Origin: Mycolicibacterium psychrotolerans
GTDB lineage: Bacteria; Actinomycetota; Actinomycetes; Mycobacteriales; Mycobacteriaceae
NCBI RefSeq assembly: GCF_010729305.1
Contig: NZ_AP022574.1
Span: forward strand, 1,488,001 to 1,552,000
DNA length: 64,000 nucleotides
Reading direction: 5' to 3'
The notes under the pieces are model-generated. The model saw nothing but the letters and a program-made list of their open reading frames with translations, was not told where the DNA came from and did not search any database. The translations under genes and the position numbers were made by a program. Below, one piece after another: positions 30,701-38,463 of this stretch (its first letter is position 1; the number at the start of each line of letters is the position of its first letter).

Positions 30701-31730
30701 CGACCTCACCGATCCGCACCGGATTCCCCGCGGCATCGACGACGGCCAGGTCCCACCCGGCCAGCGGCAGCCCGATACTCACCTGCCCGCCGGACCCGGT
30801 CAGCCGCGCCGCGCACGCCACCACCGTCGCCTCGGTCGGGCCGTAGGTGTTCCAGACCTCCCGGCCCTCGACCGCGAGCCGCTCGGCCAACTCCGGCGGG
30901 CACGCCTCACCGCCGAAGATCAGCAGGCGCACCGCCTCAAGCGCCTCGGCCGGCCACAGCGACGCCAGCGTCGGCACCGTCGAAACCACCGTGATGTCCC
31001 GGGACACCAGCCACGGGCCCAAATCCATGCCGCTGCGCACCAGCGACCTCGGCGCGGGCACCAGGCAGGCGCCGTGCCGCCACGCCAGCCACATCTCCTC
31101 GCACGACGCGTCGAAGGCCACCGACAGACCGGCCAGCACCCGGTCGCCCGGCCCGAGCGGATTGCCTTGCAGGAACATCTCGGCTTCGGCGTCGACGAAC
31201 GCCGCGGCGTTGCGGTGGGTGACCGCGACACCCTTCGGGGTGCCGGTCGAGCCCGAGGTGAAGATGATCCACGCGTCGTCGCGGCTCAGCGGTGCGGTCG
31301 CGCGCCAGCCGCGCGAGGATCCGGGACCGCGGACCAGGCCGCGCTCGGTGATCACGCCGACGACGTCGGCCTCGGTGAACACCAGCTCGGCGCGCTCGGG
31401 CGGGTCGTCGGCATCGACCGGTACGTAGGCCGCGCCGGTGGCCAGTGTCGCCAGGATCGCGACGTAGAGCGCGTAGCTGCCCGACGGCATCCGGATCCCG
31501 ATGCGGTCCCCGCGGCCGATCCCGCGCGCCGCGAGCCAGGCCACGCTGTCCTCGACATCGGCGATCAGCTCGGCGTAGGTGAGCTGGACGGTGCCGTCGT
31601 CGAGCGCGGTCGCGTCGGGATAGCGCCGCGCGGTCTCGTAGAGGATGTCGATCAGAGTGCGCGGCTGCGGAGCGAGCGACGACAGCAGGTACTGACCGGG
31701 GATCTCGGAGGTTGGATCCGCTGCTGTCAC
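27795..31730 (-). CDS. Pls/PosA-type membrane nonribosomal peptide synthetase
   Basis: A 1311-residue synthetase, almost the length of Streptomyces epsilon-poly-L-lysine synthetase Pls (about 1319). An adenylation domain (about residues 20-490; FTSGSTGTPKG, then NTYGPTEATV and YRSGDL) is followed by a carrier domain whose phosphopantetheine serine is Ser543 in LGGGSL. The rest has six transmembrane helices arranged in pairs that separate three soluble domains with hexapeptide-repeat-like segments (for example TVGNDATIGARTTL). Pls-type enzymes link amino acids through side-chain amines into short homopolymers or couple them to other amines. The amino acid used here cannot be read with confidence. 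A TAGTTT box lies 6 nt before the GTG. Confidence 0.92.
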   Translation of the reverse strand: MTAADPTSEIPGQYLLSSLAPQPRTLIDILYETARRYPDATALDDGTVQLTYAELIADVEDSVAWLAARGIGRGDRIGIRMPSGSYALYVAILATLATGAAYVPVDADDPPERAELVFTEADVVGVITERGLVRGPGSSRGWRATAPLSRDDAWIIFTSGSTGTPKGVAVTHRNAAAFVDAEAEMFLQGNPLGPGDRVLAGLSVAFDASCEEMWLAWRHGACLVPAPRSLVRSGMDLGPWLVSRDITVVSTVPTLASLWPAEALEAVRLLIFGGEACPPELAERLAVEGREVWNTYGPTEATVVACAARLTGSGGQVSIGLPLAGWDLAVVDAAGNPVRIGEVGELVIGGVGLARYLDPEKDAEKYAALPSLSPHGSWSRAYRSGDLVRLEADGLYFVGRADDQVKVGGRRIELGEVDTALVHLPGVSGGAAAVRRSASGTPLLVGYVVVAPGAAFDLGAARSRLAESLPAALVPRLVVVDVLPTRTSGKVDRDALPWPVGPAEDDAADLGGTLGWLAGLWRDVLAAPIDGPQADFFALGGGSLSAAQLIAALRQRYPQVTVADLYDHPRLGSLAGYLEELEPPPAVETREVKPVSRLTQVAQVALTVPLATLTGMQWVVWLAIANNIAAALSLVPWAWPLSWWWILVGFLLFVSPPGRMGIAVLGARILAGTLQPGTYRRGGSVHLRVWLAERLAEASGAENMAGAPWLVYYARALGNSVGTGVDLHSAPPVTGMLTLGHRCSIEPEVDLTGHWIDGDQFHLGPITVGNDATIGARTTLLPGAVVGKNADVAPGSGVVGKVKNRQYWKGSPAVKSGKAKHPWPDHRPPRSPLWVAVYGVTSVLLGALPLAALAVGLAVVGWGVRGTATLGEAVLPALAWSVPATAAALVVYAALMVLGVRVLSLGLREGYHPVRSRSGWQLWATERLMDGARNYLFPIYAGLLTPWWLRLLGARIGKGTEISTALLIPKFTVVEDSAFLADDTMVASYELGGGWIHVARATVGKRAFLGNSGITQPGRRVPDDGLVAVLSATPHKAKAGSSWLGSPPMRLRRQPTAADALRTFHPSARLRALRATVETFRFVPVVVTFAIGVGVLLAAQSLVLTLGWLGAACLTGLVLLAAGAVAGGIAVVAKWLLVGRITAIEHPLWSSFVWRNEVSDTFVETVAAPWFARAATGTPVMNVWLRALGAKIGRGVWCETYWLPEADLVTLADGATVNRGCVVQTHLFHDRIMRMDTVVIERGATLGPHCVALPAARLGAGATVGPASLVVRGDEVPASTRWQGNPIAPWLPSRKKRGDAAGPKTKKPAAA

Positions 31731-31736
31731 GGGTAC

Positions 31737-31742
31737 AAACTA
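31737..31742 (-). promoter_or_regulatory. -10 box of the Pls/ppgS operon
   Basis: TAGTTT on the minus strand with a 6-nt spacer to the GTG at 31730; a leaderless start for the whole five-gene operon. Confidence 0.5.
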
Positions 31743-31823
31743 CTCACTGCGCGAAGCCACTACTCGCCGTCGGGCGGCTGTCCATTTCGCGTGTCGGCGG
31801 CCCGACTGGCAGAATGACCGGCT

Positions 31824-31956
31824 TGGAGGGGAGTATTCCTTCGCCACAGTGTCGTCATCACGTCGTCCGTGACCGGACGACCGGTGCTGTGGGCCGACCA
31901 CCGGTGACGGTGGCGGTGGAAGAGACCTCCGGCGTTGAACGACGACCGGAGGTTTG
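31824..31956 (+). promoter_or_regulatory. yybP-ykoY manganese riboswitch upstream of terC
   Basis: The terC leader contains hallmarks of the yybP-ykoY class: GGGGAGTA (31828-31835), GTCGTCATCAC (31851-31861) and GGAAGAGACCTCC (31918-31930). GGAGG (31825-31829) can pair with CCTCC (31926-31930) as the closing P1 helix. The 3' half of P1, ACCTCCGG (31925-31932), is also perfectly complementary to the terC ribosome-binding region CCGGAGGT (31946-31953). Mn binding would stabilise P1 and free the ribosome-binding site, so this looks like a translational ON switch for Mn export. Confidence 0.88.
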
Positions 31957-32982
31957 ATGAACGTCAGTGCACTCGAGTGGGGCATCACGCTCAGCGTGAC
32001 CATCGCGATCCTGCTCTTCGATGTGATCGTGATCGGGCGCCGCCCCCACGAGCCGTCCCGCCGCGAGACGGGAATCGCACTGACCGTCTACGTCAGCCTG
32101 GCCATCGCGTTCGGCCTGTGGACCTGGTTCTTCCACGGCAGCCAGTTCGGCATCGAGTTCTTCGCCGGCTGGCTCACCGAGTACAGCCTGTCGGTCGACA
32201 ACCTGTTCATCTTCCTGATCATCATGGCCAGCTTCAAGGTGCCGAGGGTCTACCAGCAGCAGGCACTGCTCGTCGGCATCATCCTGGCGCTGATCTTCCG
32301 CGGCATCTTCATCGCGCTCGGCGCGGTGGCCATCGAGCAGTTCAGCTGGGTGTTCTACCTGTTCGGCGCGTTCCTGGTGTACACCGCGCTGAAGCTGGTC
32401 CGCGACACCGACCATGACGACGACGCCGAGAACGGCGTGGTGCGGTTCGCGCAGAAACACCTGAAGTTCACCGACCAGTGGGACGGGCTCAAGCTGTGGG
32501 TGAAGGAGAACGGCTCGCGGCTGATGACCCCGATGTTCCTGGTCATCGTCGCGCTGGGCACCACCGACCTGCTGTTCGCGCTCGACTCGATCCCCGCGAT
32601 CTACGGGCTGACCCGCGAGCCCTATCTGGTGTTCACCGCCAACGTGTTCGCGCTGATGGGCCTGCGCCAGCTGTACTTCCTGCTCGGTGACCTGCTCAAG
32701 CGGCTGGTGTACCTGTCGCAGGGGCTGGCGTTCATCCTCGGCTTCATCGGCGTCAAGCTGCTGCTGCACGCACTGCACGAGAACGAGTTGCCGTTCATCA
32801 ACGGCGGCGAGCCCGTGCCGGTGCCGGAGATCCCGACGCTGGCCTCGCTGGGCGTCATCGTGGTGACGCTGCTGATCACCACGGCGGCGAGTTTGTACAA
32901 GACGCGGGTGCACGACGTGCGCAAGGGCGAGGACGAGGCGCAGCAGGAGAACCCGGACCCGGCGGCCGACACGACGCGCTGA
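31957..32982 (+). CDS. terC: TerC family manganese exporter
   Basis: A 341-residue membrane protein with about nine helices and the family's conserved acidic positions, such as SVDNLFIFLI and FALDSIPAI, in which the aspartates line the metal path. TerC/Alx proteins export Mn2+ and may metallate secreted enzymes. The ATG at 31957 is chosen for its spacing from the CCGGAGG ribosome-binding site; that site is within the riboswitch expression platform. It is transcribed away from the Pls operon. Confidence 0.92.
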   Translation: MNVSALEWGITLSVTIAILLFDVIVIGRRPHEPSRRETGIALTVYVSLAIAFGLWTWFFHGSQFGIEFFAGWLTEYSLSVDNLFIFLIIMASFKVPRVYQQQALLVGIILALIFRGIFIALGAVAIEQFSWVFYLFGAFLVYTALKLVRDTDHDDDAENGVVRFAQKHLKFTDQWDGLKLWVKENGSRLMTPMFLVIVALGTTDLLFALDSIPAIYGLTREPYLVFTANVFALMGLRQLYFLLGDLLKRLVYLSQGLAFILGFIGVKLLLHALHENELPFINGGEPVPVPEIPTLASLGVIVVTLLITTAASLYKTRVHDVRKGEDEAQQENPDPAADTTR

Positions 32983-33036
32983 CATTTCGTTGTGCTCGCG
33001 CTGATCGCAACGGGTGCCGCGGCTTCCGGCGCTGGC

Positions 33037-33042
33037 TAGCGT
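33037..33042 (+). promoter_or_regulatory. -10 box, gene at 33049
   Basis: TAGCGT with a 6-nt spacer to the GTG at 33049, a leaderless-type start. Confidence 0.5.
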
Positions 33043-33048
33043 GGCCGG

Positions 33049-33459
33049 GTGCGGCTTTTCCTCTCCGACGACGCGGGTGTCAGCGAGCTCACCGACGGCC
33101 ACCAGCCGATCATCCGGTTTGCGGCGCCCGACCTGCAGCGCGCGCGACGGGTCCGGGCCCGCATCCGGTCGGGCCAGGAGGACCTCGCGGTGATCCTGGA
33201 CGTGACCGTCGCCGTCGCCGGTGACTTCCGGTCGGCGCGCAGCGCGTTCGAGGCCGCTGCGCAGACCGGCCTGGCCGGTGACACGATCCGCTACGCCGGC
33301 ACGGTGGCCGGCCTGGTGGGTCTCATCGGAGACATCGAGTCGGCGGGCGTGGCCGACGGGGTGACGCTGATCGCGGCGTCGGACCGCCAGGACCTCGGCC
33401 GGATCGGGCGTGACGTGCTGCGCGCGCTCGCGTCCCGCGGTCAGGCCCGCGCGTCCTGA
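33049..33459 (+). CDS. Hypothetical protein, luciferase-like C-terminal region
   Basis: A 136-residue protein. The segment GTVAGLVGLIGDIESAG followed by VADGVTLIA resembles the C-terminal part of luciferase-like monooxygenases, where a GTPEEVA-type helix precedes a strand with a GF/GV motif; the flavin-binding barrel is otherwise absent. It may be a free-standing remnant or a small protein of its own. Typical high-GC third positions and a leaderless promoter support a real gene. Its 3' end overlaps the convergent serine hydrolase by 19 bp. Confidence 0.7.
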   Translation: MRLFLSDDAGVSELTDGHQPIIRFAAPDLQRARRVRARIRSGQEDLAVILDVTVAVAGDFRSARSAFEAAAQTGLAGDTIRYAGTVAGLVGLIGDIESAGVADGVTLIAASDRQDLGRIGRDVLRALASRGQARAS

Positions 33460-34604
33460 AGCGCCTCGTCGATCAGCCGGGCGTACCGCTGTGACCGGGC
33501 GGTGCCCGTCGTGCCCTGCCCCATCTTGTTCATGACGTAGGCGAACGTCGCGCGTCGGTCGAGGTCCATCACCACCAGCGAGCCGCCCCAGCCGCCCCAC
33601 CAGCACACCCGGCCGGCGGGCACGGCGCGCACGCTCTCGGGTGTGGACAGCCCGAAGCCGATGCCGAAGCGCAGCGGCACCCCGAGCACCAGGTCGGTGC
33701 CGCGGGACTGCTCGGCGAAGATCAGGTCGACCGTGCCGGAAGACAGCAGCCGCATGCCGTCGACGCCGCCGCCCAGCGAGATCGCCCGCAGCGCCCGCAC
33801 CAACCCGCGCGCGTTGCCGTGCCCGTTGGCGCCGCCGATGTCGGCCTGCCGCCATCGCGCCGTCTCGGCGACCGTGACGCCATACGCGCCGGGCGGGAAG
33901 GCCGCGAACGTCTTGACCGCGGGGTGATCGGGAGGCAACCGGTCAAGCCCGCGGTCGCGCGGCGGCGGCGCGACGAGCTGCGCGATCCGCGGTTCGTCCG
34001 CTTCGTGCGCGCCGATCTGGACGTCGGCGCCCAGCGGGCCCGCGATCTCGTCGCGCACGAAGTCCTTCAGCGTGACGCCGGTGATCCGGCGGATCAGCTC
34101 GCCGATCAGGTGGCCGTAGTTCATCGCGTGGTAGCCCGACGCGGTGCCCGGCGGCCACCACGGGGCCTGGTTCGCCAGGTGGGCCGTCGCACCCTCCCAG
34201 TCGTAGATCTGCTCGACGTCGAAGGGCACCTGCCACCCCGACACCCCGGAGGTGTGCGAGAGCAGGTGGCGCACCTCTATCGCGTCCTTGCCGTTGGCGG
34301 CGAACTCCGGCCAGTACGACGCGACCGGCGCGAAAGGATCCAGCTGGCCGCGGTCGACGAGGATCAGCGCCGCCAACGCGGTCAGCGTCTTGGTGCACGA
34401 CCAGAAATTGACGATCGTATCCTGTTGCCAGTCAACGGTTTTCGCGCGATCTGCGGAGCCGCCCCACAGGTCGGCGACGAGCTCGCCGTCGACGTCGACC
34501 GCGATCGATGCGCCGAGCTCCTCACCGGTGGCGAGCTCGGTGGCCAGCGCCTCGGCGAGGCGGTCGAACCGCCGGTCCCAGCGACCCTGCACGGCACCAC
34601 TCAT
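33441..34604 (-). CDS. Serine hydrolase, beta-lactamase/EstB-like
   Basis: A 387-residue class C beta-lactamase-fold hydrolase. The SxxK nucleophile motif is SCTK in FWSCTKTLTA; the second motif is the tyrosine in SGYHAMNYGHL; GGWGG near the C-terminus sits where the KTG-like motif lies. No signal peptide is visible, so an intracellular esterase role is more likely than antibiotic resistance. The substrate is unknown. Confidence 0.9.
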   Translation of the reverse strand: MSGAVQGRWDRRFDRLAEALATELATGEELGASIAVDVDGELVADLWGGSADRAKTVDWQQDTIVNFWSCTKTLTALAALILVDRGQLDPFAPVASYWPEFAANGKDAIEVRHLLSHTSGVSGWQVPFDVEQIYDWEGATAHLANQAPWWPPGTASGYHAMNYGHLIGELIRRITGVTLKDFVRDEIAGPLGADVQIGAHEADEPRIAQLVAPPPRDRGLDRLPPDHPAVKTFAAFPPGAYGVTVAETARWRQADIGGANGHGNARGLVRALRAISLGGGVDGMRLLSSGTVDLIFAEQSRGTDLVLGVPLRFGIGFGLSTPESVRAVPAGRVCWWGGWGGSLVVMDLDRRATFAYVMNKMGQGTTGTARSQRYARLIDEALQDARA

Positions 34605-34631
34605 GGGCCGAGCCTAAGCGGTCACCAGTTG

Positions 34632-35153
34632 TCACCAGTTGTCGTAGCCGCCCTCCGGGCCGAGCATGCGTTCCAGCCGGGTGCGGTTGATCCGGGCGAG
34701 TTCGTTGCGCACGATCTTGCGTTCGGTCTCGTAGTCGTTGAGCATCCGGTCGCGCAGCGTGGCGAGCACGTCGTCAGCGCGGTAGCCGTTGACGAACATC
34801 ACGAAGCCGAACCCGAAGTGGTCGAGGTACGCCTTGGACGCCGCGGCCAGCTGGGCCATCATCTCCGGGCGCTCGTCGCTGATCGCGCACTGCTCGGCCT
34901 TGCACTTCTCGCTGCCGGGGCGCCGACCGACGTCCGGGTAGGCCTGCAGGATCGAGTCGATCGAGTCCTCGGCGAGTGCGAACAGCAGCGAGTCGGCGCA
35001 GCGGAACAGCTGGTCGTGACTGTCGAAGGGACGCTGCCGGGCCAGGTCGGCGGCCAGCGGGACGCTGTAGCAGCATTCGTAGACCGCGTGCACGGCGCGG
35101 CGCATCGGCATCGCATTGAATGCCTCGAGCCCGATCCCCTGATGCAGCAGCAC
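34632..35153 (-). CDS. uraD: OHCU decarboxylase (ureide pathway)
   Basis: A 173-residue protein of the 2-oxo-4-hydroxy-4-carboxy-5-ureidoimidazoline decarboxylase family, which acts in urate breakdown to allantoin. The start GIGLEAFNAMP, the following RRAVHAVYECC with the conserved catalytic-region His, and FGFVMFVNGY are family hallmarks. The GTG start gives the normal N-terminus. No other purine-degradation gene is visible beside it, which leaves its pathway context open. A 10-bp direct repeat (GTCACCAGTT twice, 34621-34640) covers its stop codon. Confidence 0.87.
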   Translation of the reverse strand: MLLHQGIGLEAFNAMPMRRAVHAVYECCYSVPLAADLARQRPFDSHDQLFRCADSLLFALAEDSIDSILQAYPDVGRRPGSEKCKAEQCAISDERPEMMAQLAAASKAYLDHFGFGFVMFVNGYRADDVLATLRDRMLNDYETERKIVRNELARINRTRLERMLGPEGGYDNW

Positions 35154-35233
35154 ACCGCAATGATCGGGTCTTCAGGGAACGGCGGCGTTACGCCGTGTTA
35201 CGGGCACGCTAATTCCCGCGGCGGCCCCCGCAC

Positions 35234-35288
35234 GAGATCCACTTTTTGTAGCGACTTACTCGCACTTCTGCTGCAAAAGGTGGATCTC
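35234..35288. repeat. Imperfect palindrome upstream of uraD
   Basis: GAGATCCAC (35234-35242) and GTGGATCTC (35280-35288) form perfect outer arms; inner bases TTTTTGTAGC and GCTGCAAAA continue the pairing with mismatches. It lies in the 266-bp gap between ppa and uraD and could be a terminator or a small intergenic repeat. Confidence 0.6.
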
Positions 35289-35302
35289 GCCACCCTCCCT
35301 CG

Positions 35303-35430
35303 GTGCCCCTTGGTCGGCCTCCTCAACGCGGCTCGTTCCTCGCCGCTTGATCGTCGGCCTCAGTGCCCTTTGGTCGGCCTCCTCAACGCGGCTCGTTCCT
35401 TGCCGCTTGATCGTCGGCCTCAGTGCCCCT
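35303..35430. repeat. 60-bp tandem repeat at the ppa 3' end
   Basis: Two full 60-bp units (35303-35362 and 35363-35422) differ at only a few positions, and a partial third copy continues into ppa. Each full unit contains the 38-bp dispersed element on the minus strand (35319-35356 and 35379-35416). The second unit includes the ppa stop codon. Confidence 0.85.
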
Positions 35431-35908
35431 CGGTCTTGAACCTCTCGATCGACCGGTTCACCTCGGCCTCGGCCTCTTCACGACCCACCCAGTCGGCCGC
35501 CTTGACGAACTTGCCCGGCTCGAGGTCCTTGTAGTGGACGAAGAAGTGCTTGATGCCGTCGAGTTCGAAGTCCGAGATGTCGCTGAGGTCCTTGATGTGC
35601 TCCCAGCGCGGGTCGTCGGCGAGCACGCACAACACCTTGTCGTCGCCGCCCTTCTCGTCGGTCATCCGGAACATGCCGACCGGGCGGGCCTCGACGATGC
35701 ATCCGGGGAACAGCGGCTCGGGCAGCAGCACGAGCGCGTCCAGCGGGTCGCCGTCCTCGCCGAGGGTGTCCTCGATGTAGCCGTAGTCCGCCGGATAACC
35801 GAACGCGGTGAACAGGTAGCGGTCCAGCTTCACCCTGCCGGTGTCGTGGTCCACCTCGTACTTGTTGCGCGAACCCTTGGGGATCTCGATGAGAACGTCG
35901 AACTGCAC
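35420..35908 (-). CDS. ppa: Inorganic pyrophosphatase
   Basis: A 162-residue family I pyrophosphatase, the length of Rv3628. It hydrolyses PPi to phosphate and so drives biosynthetic reactions. The active-site signature is [11 protein letters not shown] with metal-binding aspartates, and [10 protein letters not shown] lies near the N-terminus. The GTG start follows an AAGGAG ribosome-binding site. It is divergent from dacB with 111 bp between the start codons. The 60-bp tandem repeat covers its last codon and stop. Confidence 0.97.
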   Translation of the reverse strand: MQFDVLIEIPKGSRNKYEVDHDTGRVKLDRYLFTAFGYPADYGYIEDTLGEDGDPLDALVLLPEPLFPGCIVEARPVGMFRMTDEKGGDDKVLCVLADDPRWEHIKDLSDISDFELDGIKHFFVHYKDLEPGKFVKAADWVGREEAEAEVNRSIERFKTEGH

Positions 35909-36019
35909 CGGGAGGCTCCTTCGGGTGACGGGCGATCAACAGGGGCGGAATCACCTTAATCCGGAGCGATACGCTGCTGTAGCGGGGTGGCTTTCGACCG
36001 ATCGAGGGACAGGGGAAGT

Positions 36020-37390
36020 ATGCGGCCCACTCGATGGCGGCGGTCCACCTATGTGGTGGTGGGGGCGGTGGTCGCCGTGCTGGTGGTGGTCGTCGTGGCC
36101 GCGGCCGCGCTGCTGGTCGGCCGACAGACCTCCGAGGCCGTGGCCGTCAAGCCCGCGCCCGCGCCGGCCACGGCCGATCCGGGAGTGGTCCCGGTGCCCG
36201 ACACCGCCGACGCGCCGACACCGGCCGGGCTCGCCGCCGTGCTCAGGCCCGTCCTGGCCGATCCGAACCTCGGTCTGTTCACCGGGCGCATCACCGACGC
36301 GATGACCGGCGACGAGCTGTGGGCTCAGGGCGCGCACGTGCCGATGCAGCCCGCCTCGACGAACAAGCTGCTGACCACCGCCGCGGCGCTGCTGACGCTG
36401 GACCGCGACGCCCGGCTGACGACGCGCGTCGTGACCACCTCGCCCGGCGTCGTCGTGCTCGTCGGCGGGGGTGACCCCACGCTGTCGGCCGCCCCGCGCG
36501 GGGTCGACACCTGGTACCGCGACGCCGCCCGCATCGTCGACCTGGCAGATCAGGTGCGGCGCAGCGGGGTCACGGTCAGGACGGTGCAGGTCGACGTCAG
36601 CGCCTACAGCGGCCCGACCATGGCGCCCGGCTGGGACCCGCTCGACATCGACGGCGGCGACATCGCGCCGATGGAGGCGGTGATGCTCGACGGCGGCCGC
36701 ACCCAGCCGGTCACCGTGGAATCGCGGCGGTCGCGCACTCCGGCACTCGACGCCGGCCGTGCGCTGGCCGTCGCGCTCGGGGCCGACCCGGCGACGGTCA
36801 GGGTGCTGCCGTCGGCGGCCCGGGGCCGGGAGATCGCGTCGGTGCAGTCACCGCCGCTGATGCAGCGGCTGCGCGACATGATGAACGCCTCGGACAACGT
36901 GATGGCCGAGTCGACCGGCCGCGAGGTCGCCGCCGAGACGGGCCGCCCGCAGAGCTTCGCCGGTGCGGCCGGCGCCGTGCTCGGCGCGCTGGACGACGCC
37001 GGGATCGACACCGGTGCGGCGCGCCTGCTGGATTCCAGCGGGCTTTCGGTCGACGACCGGCTGACCGCCGAGACCCTCGACGAGGTGGTGGGCGCCGCCG
37101 CCGGCGACGACCATCCCCGGTTGCGCCCGCTGCTCGACCTGCTGCCGATCGCCGGGGGCAGCGGCACGCTGTCCAACCGCTACCTGGACTCCGCAGGGCG
37201 CGGCGCCGCGGGATACCTGCGCGCCAAGACCGGATCCCTGACCGCCACCAACTCGCTGGCCGGCATCGTCACCGACTCCAGCGGCCGCGTGCTCACGTTC
37301 GCGCTGCTGTCCAACCAGGCAGGCCCGAACGGGCGCACCGCGCTCGACGCCTTTGCCGCGACACTGCGGACGTGCGGGTGCCGAACATGA
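36020..37390 (+). CDS. dacB: D-alanyl-D-alanine carboxypeptidase/endopeptidase (PBP4)
   Basis: A 456-residue peptidase S13 family penicillin-binding protein (Rv3627c). An N-terminal signal-anchor helix (about residues 10-32) is followed by the catalytic domain with STNK (Ser113, Lys116), SDN in NASDNVMAE and KTG (Lys403) in AKTGSL. It trims or cleaves peptidoglycan peptides outside the membrane. The ATG is preceded by AGGGGAAG; GTG 35987 is a possible longer start. The end overlaps the next gene (ATGA), beginning a dacB-DUF2342-tilS-hpt cluster. Confidence 0.93.
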   Translation: MRPTRWRRSTYVVVGAVVAVLVVVVVAAAALLVGRQTSEAVAVKPAPAPATADPGVVPVPDTADAPTPAGLAAVLRPVLADPNLGLFTGRITDAMTGDELWAQGAHVPMQPASTNKLLTTAAALLTLDRDARLTTRVVTTSPGVVVLVGGGDPTLSAAPRGVDTWYRDAARIVDLADQVRRSGVTVRTVQVDVSAYSGPTMAPGWDPLDIDGGDIAPMEAVMLDGGRTQPVTVESRRSRTPALDAGRALAVALGADPATVRVLPSAARGREIASVQSPPLMQRLRDMMNASDNVMAESTGREVAAETGRPQSFAGAAGAVLGALDDAGIDTGAARLLDSSGLSVDDRLTAETLDEVVGAAAGDDHPRLRPLLDLLPIAGGSGTLSNRYLDSAGRGAAGYLRAKTGSLTATNSLAGIVTDSSGRVLTFALLSNQAGPNGRTALDAFAATLRTCGCRT

Positions 37391-38463
37391 ATCAGCGTCG
37401 CGGACATGGTTTTTCGGTGGGCAACGCGGTGGACTGGAACCTGGCCGCCTCGTTCGGGGGCAAGCTGGCACGCCCCGAGCCGCCGGCCACGGACTACACC
37501 CGCACCCAGGCGGTGACGCAGCTGGCCGAGTCGGCGCGCGCGGCGGAGATCCCGGTGCGCGAGGTGACCGGTCTGGCCGAGGGCGAGGGAATCCCGGAGG
37601 CGCGCATCGTGAACCGGCCGGACTGGATCCGCGCCGCCGCGCACTCGATGCGGGTGATGACGGGCGGGCACGACGCGGCGGCCAAGCCCCGTGCCATCAG
37701 CGGGCGCATCGCCGGGGTGCAGACGGGTGCGGTGCTGGCGTTCGTGTCGTCGGGGATCCTGGGGCAGTACGACCCCTTCGGCGACGGCGGGCAGGAGCGC
37801 GGGGGTGGTGAGCTGCTGCTGGTGTATCCCAACGTGATCGCCGTGGAGCGTCAGCTGCGCGTCGACCCCGCCGACTTCCGGATGTGGGTGTGCCTGCACG
37901 AGGTCACCCACCGCGTGCAGTTCCGCGCCAACCCCTGGCTGGCCGGGCACATGTCCGGCGCGCTCGCGGTGCTCACCGAGGAAAGCGCCGAGGAGATGAC
38001 CAAGGTCGTCGGTCGGCTCGCCGAATACGTCCGCGACCGTCGGTCCAACACCGAAGAGGCAGAACCCAATTCGGCCGGCATCCTAGGGCTGGTGCGGGCT
38101 GTGCAGTCGGATGCGCAGCGCGAGGCCCTTGACCGGCTGCTGGTGCTCGGGACACTGCTCGAGGGTCACGCCGACCATGTGATGGACGCGGTCGGGCCTG
38201 CCGTGGTGCCGTCGGTGGCGACGATCCGGCGACGGTTCGACCAGCGCAGGCACCGTCGGCAGCCGCCGCTGCAGCGGCTGCTGCGCGCGCTGCTCGGCGT
38301 CGACGCGAAGATGGACCAGTACACCCGGGGCAAGGCCTTCGTCGACCACGTGGTGTCGACGGTGGGCATGGAACGGTTCAACGTGATCTGGACCGGTCCC
38401 GACACCCTGCCGCTGCCCGCGGAGATCGACGAGCCGCAGCGATGGATCGACCGGGTGCTGTAG
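37387..38463 (+). CDS. Zinc-dependent metalloprotease-like protein (DUF2342)
   Basis: A 358-residue actinobacterial protein of the zincin-like DUF2342 family (Rv3626c). LHEVTHRVQF gives an HExxH motif with His171 and His175; a downstream glutamate-rich helix in LTEESAEEMTK may supply the third ligand. No signal peptide is visible. Its physiological substrate is not known. The ATG overlaps the dacB stop; GTG 37372 is an alternative start. It overlaps tilS by 22 nt. Confidence 0.88.
   Translation: MNQRRGHGFSVGNAVDWNLAASFGGKLARPEPPATDYTRTQAVTQLAESARAAEIPVREVTGLAEGEGIPEARIVNRPDWIRAAAHSMRVMTGGHDAAAKPRAISGRIAGVQTGAVLAFVSSGILGQYDPFGDGGQERGGGELLLVYPNVIAVERQLRVDPADFRMWVCLHEVTHRVQFRANPWLAGHMSGALAVLTEESAEEMTKVVGRLAEYVRDRRSNTEEAEPNSAGILGLVRAVQSDAQREALDRLLVLGTLLEGHADHVMDAVGPAVVPSVATIRRRFDQRRHRRQPPLQRLLRALLGVDAKMDQYTRGKAFVDHVVSTVGMERFNVIWTGPDTLPLPAEIDEPQRWIDRVL

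Noticed and set aside
33441..34604. Antibiotic-resistance beta-lactamase
   Set aside because: The SxxK fold is shared by many esterases; there is no signal peptide or KTG motif that would support a true beta-lactamase.
35303..35430. CRISPR-like repeat
   Set aside because: The 60-bp units are directly adjacent without unique spacers and no cas gene is present, so this is a tandem duplication.
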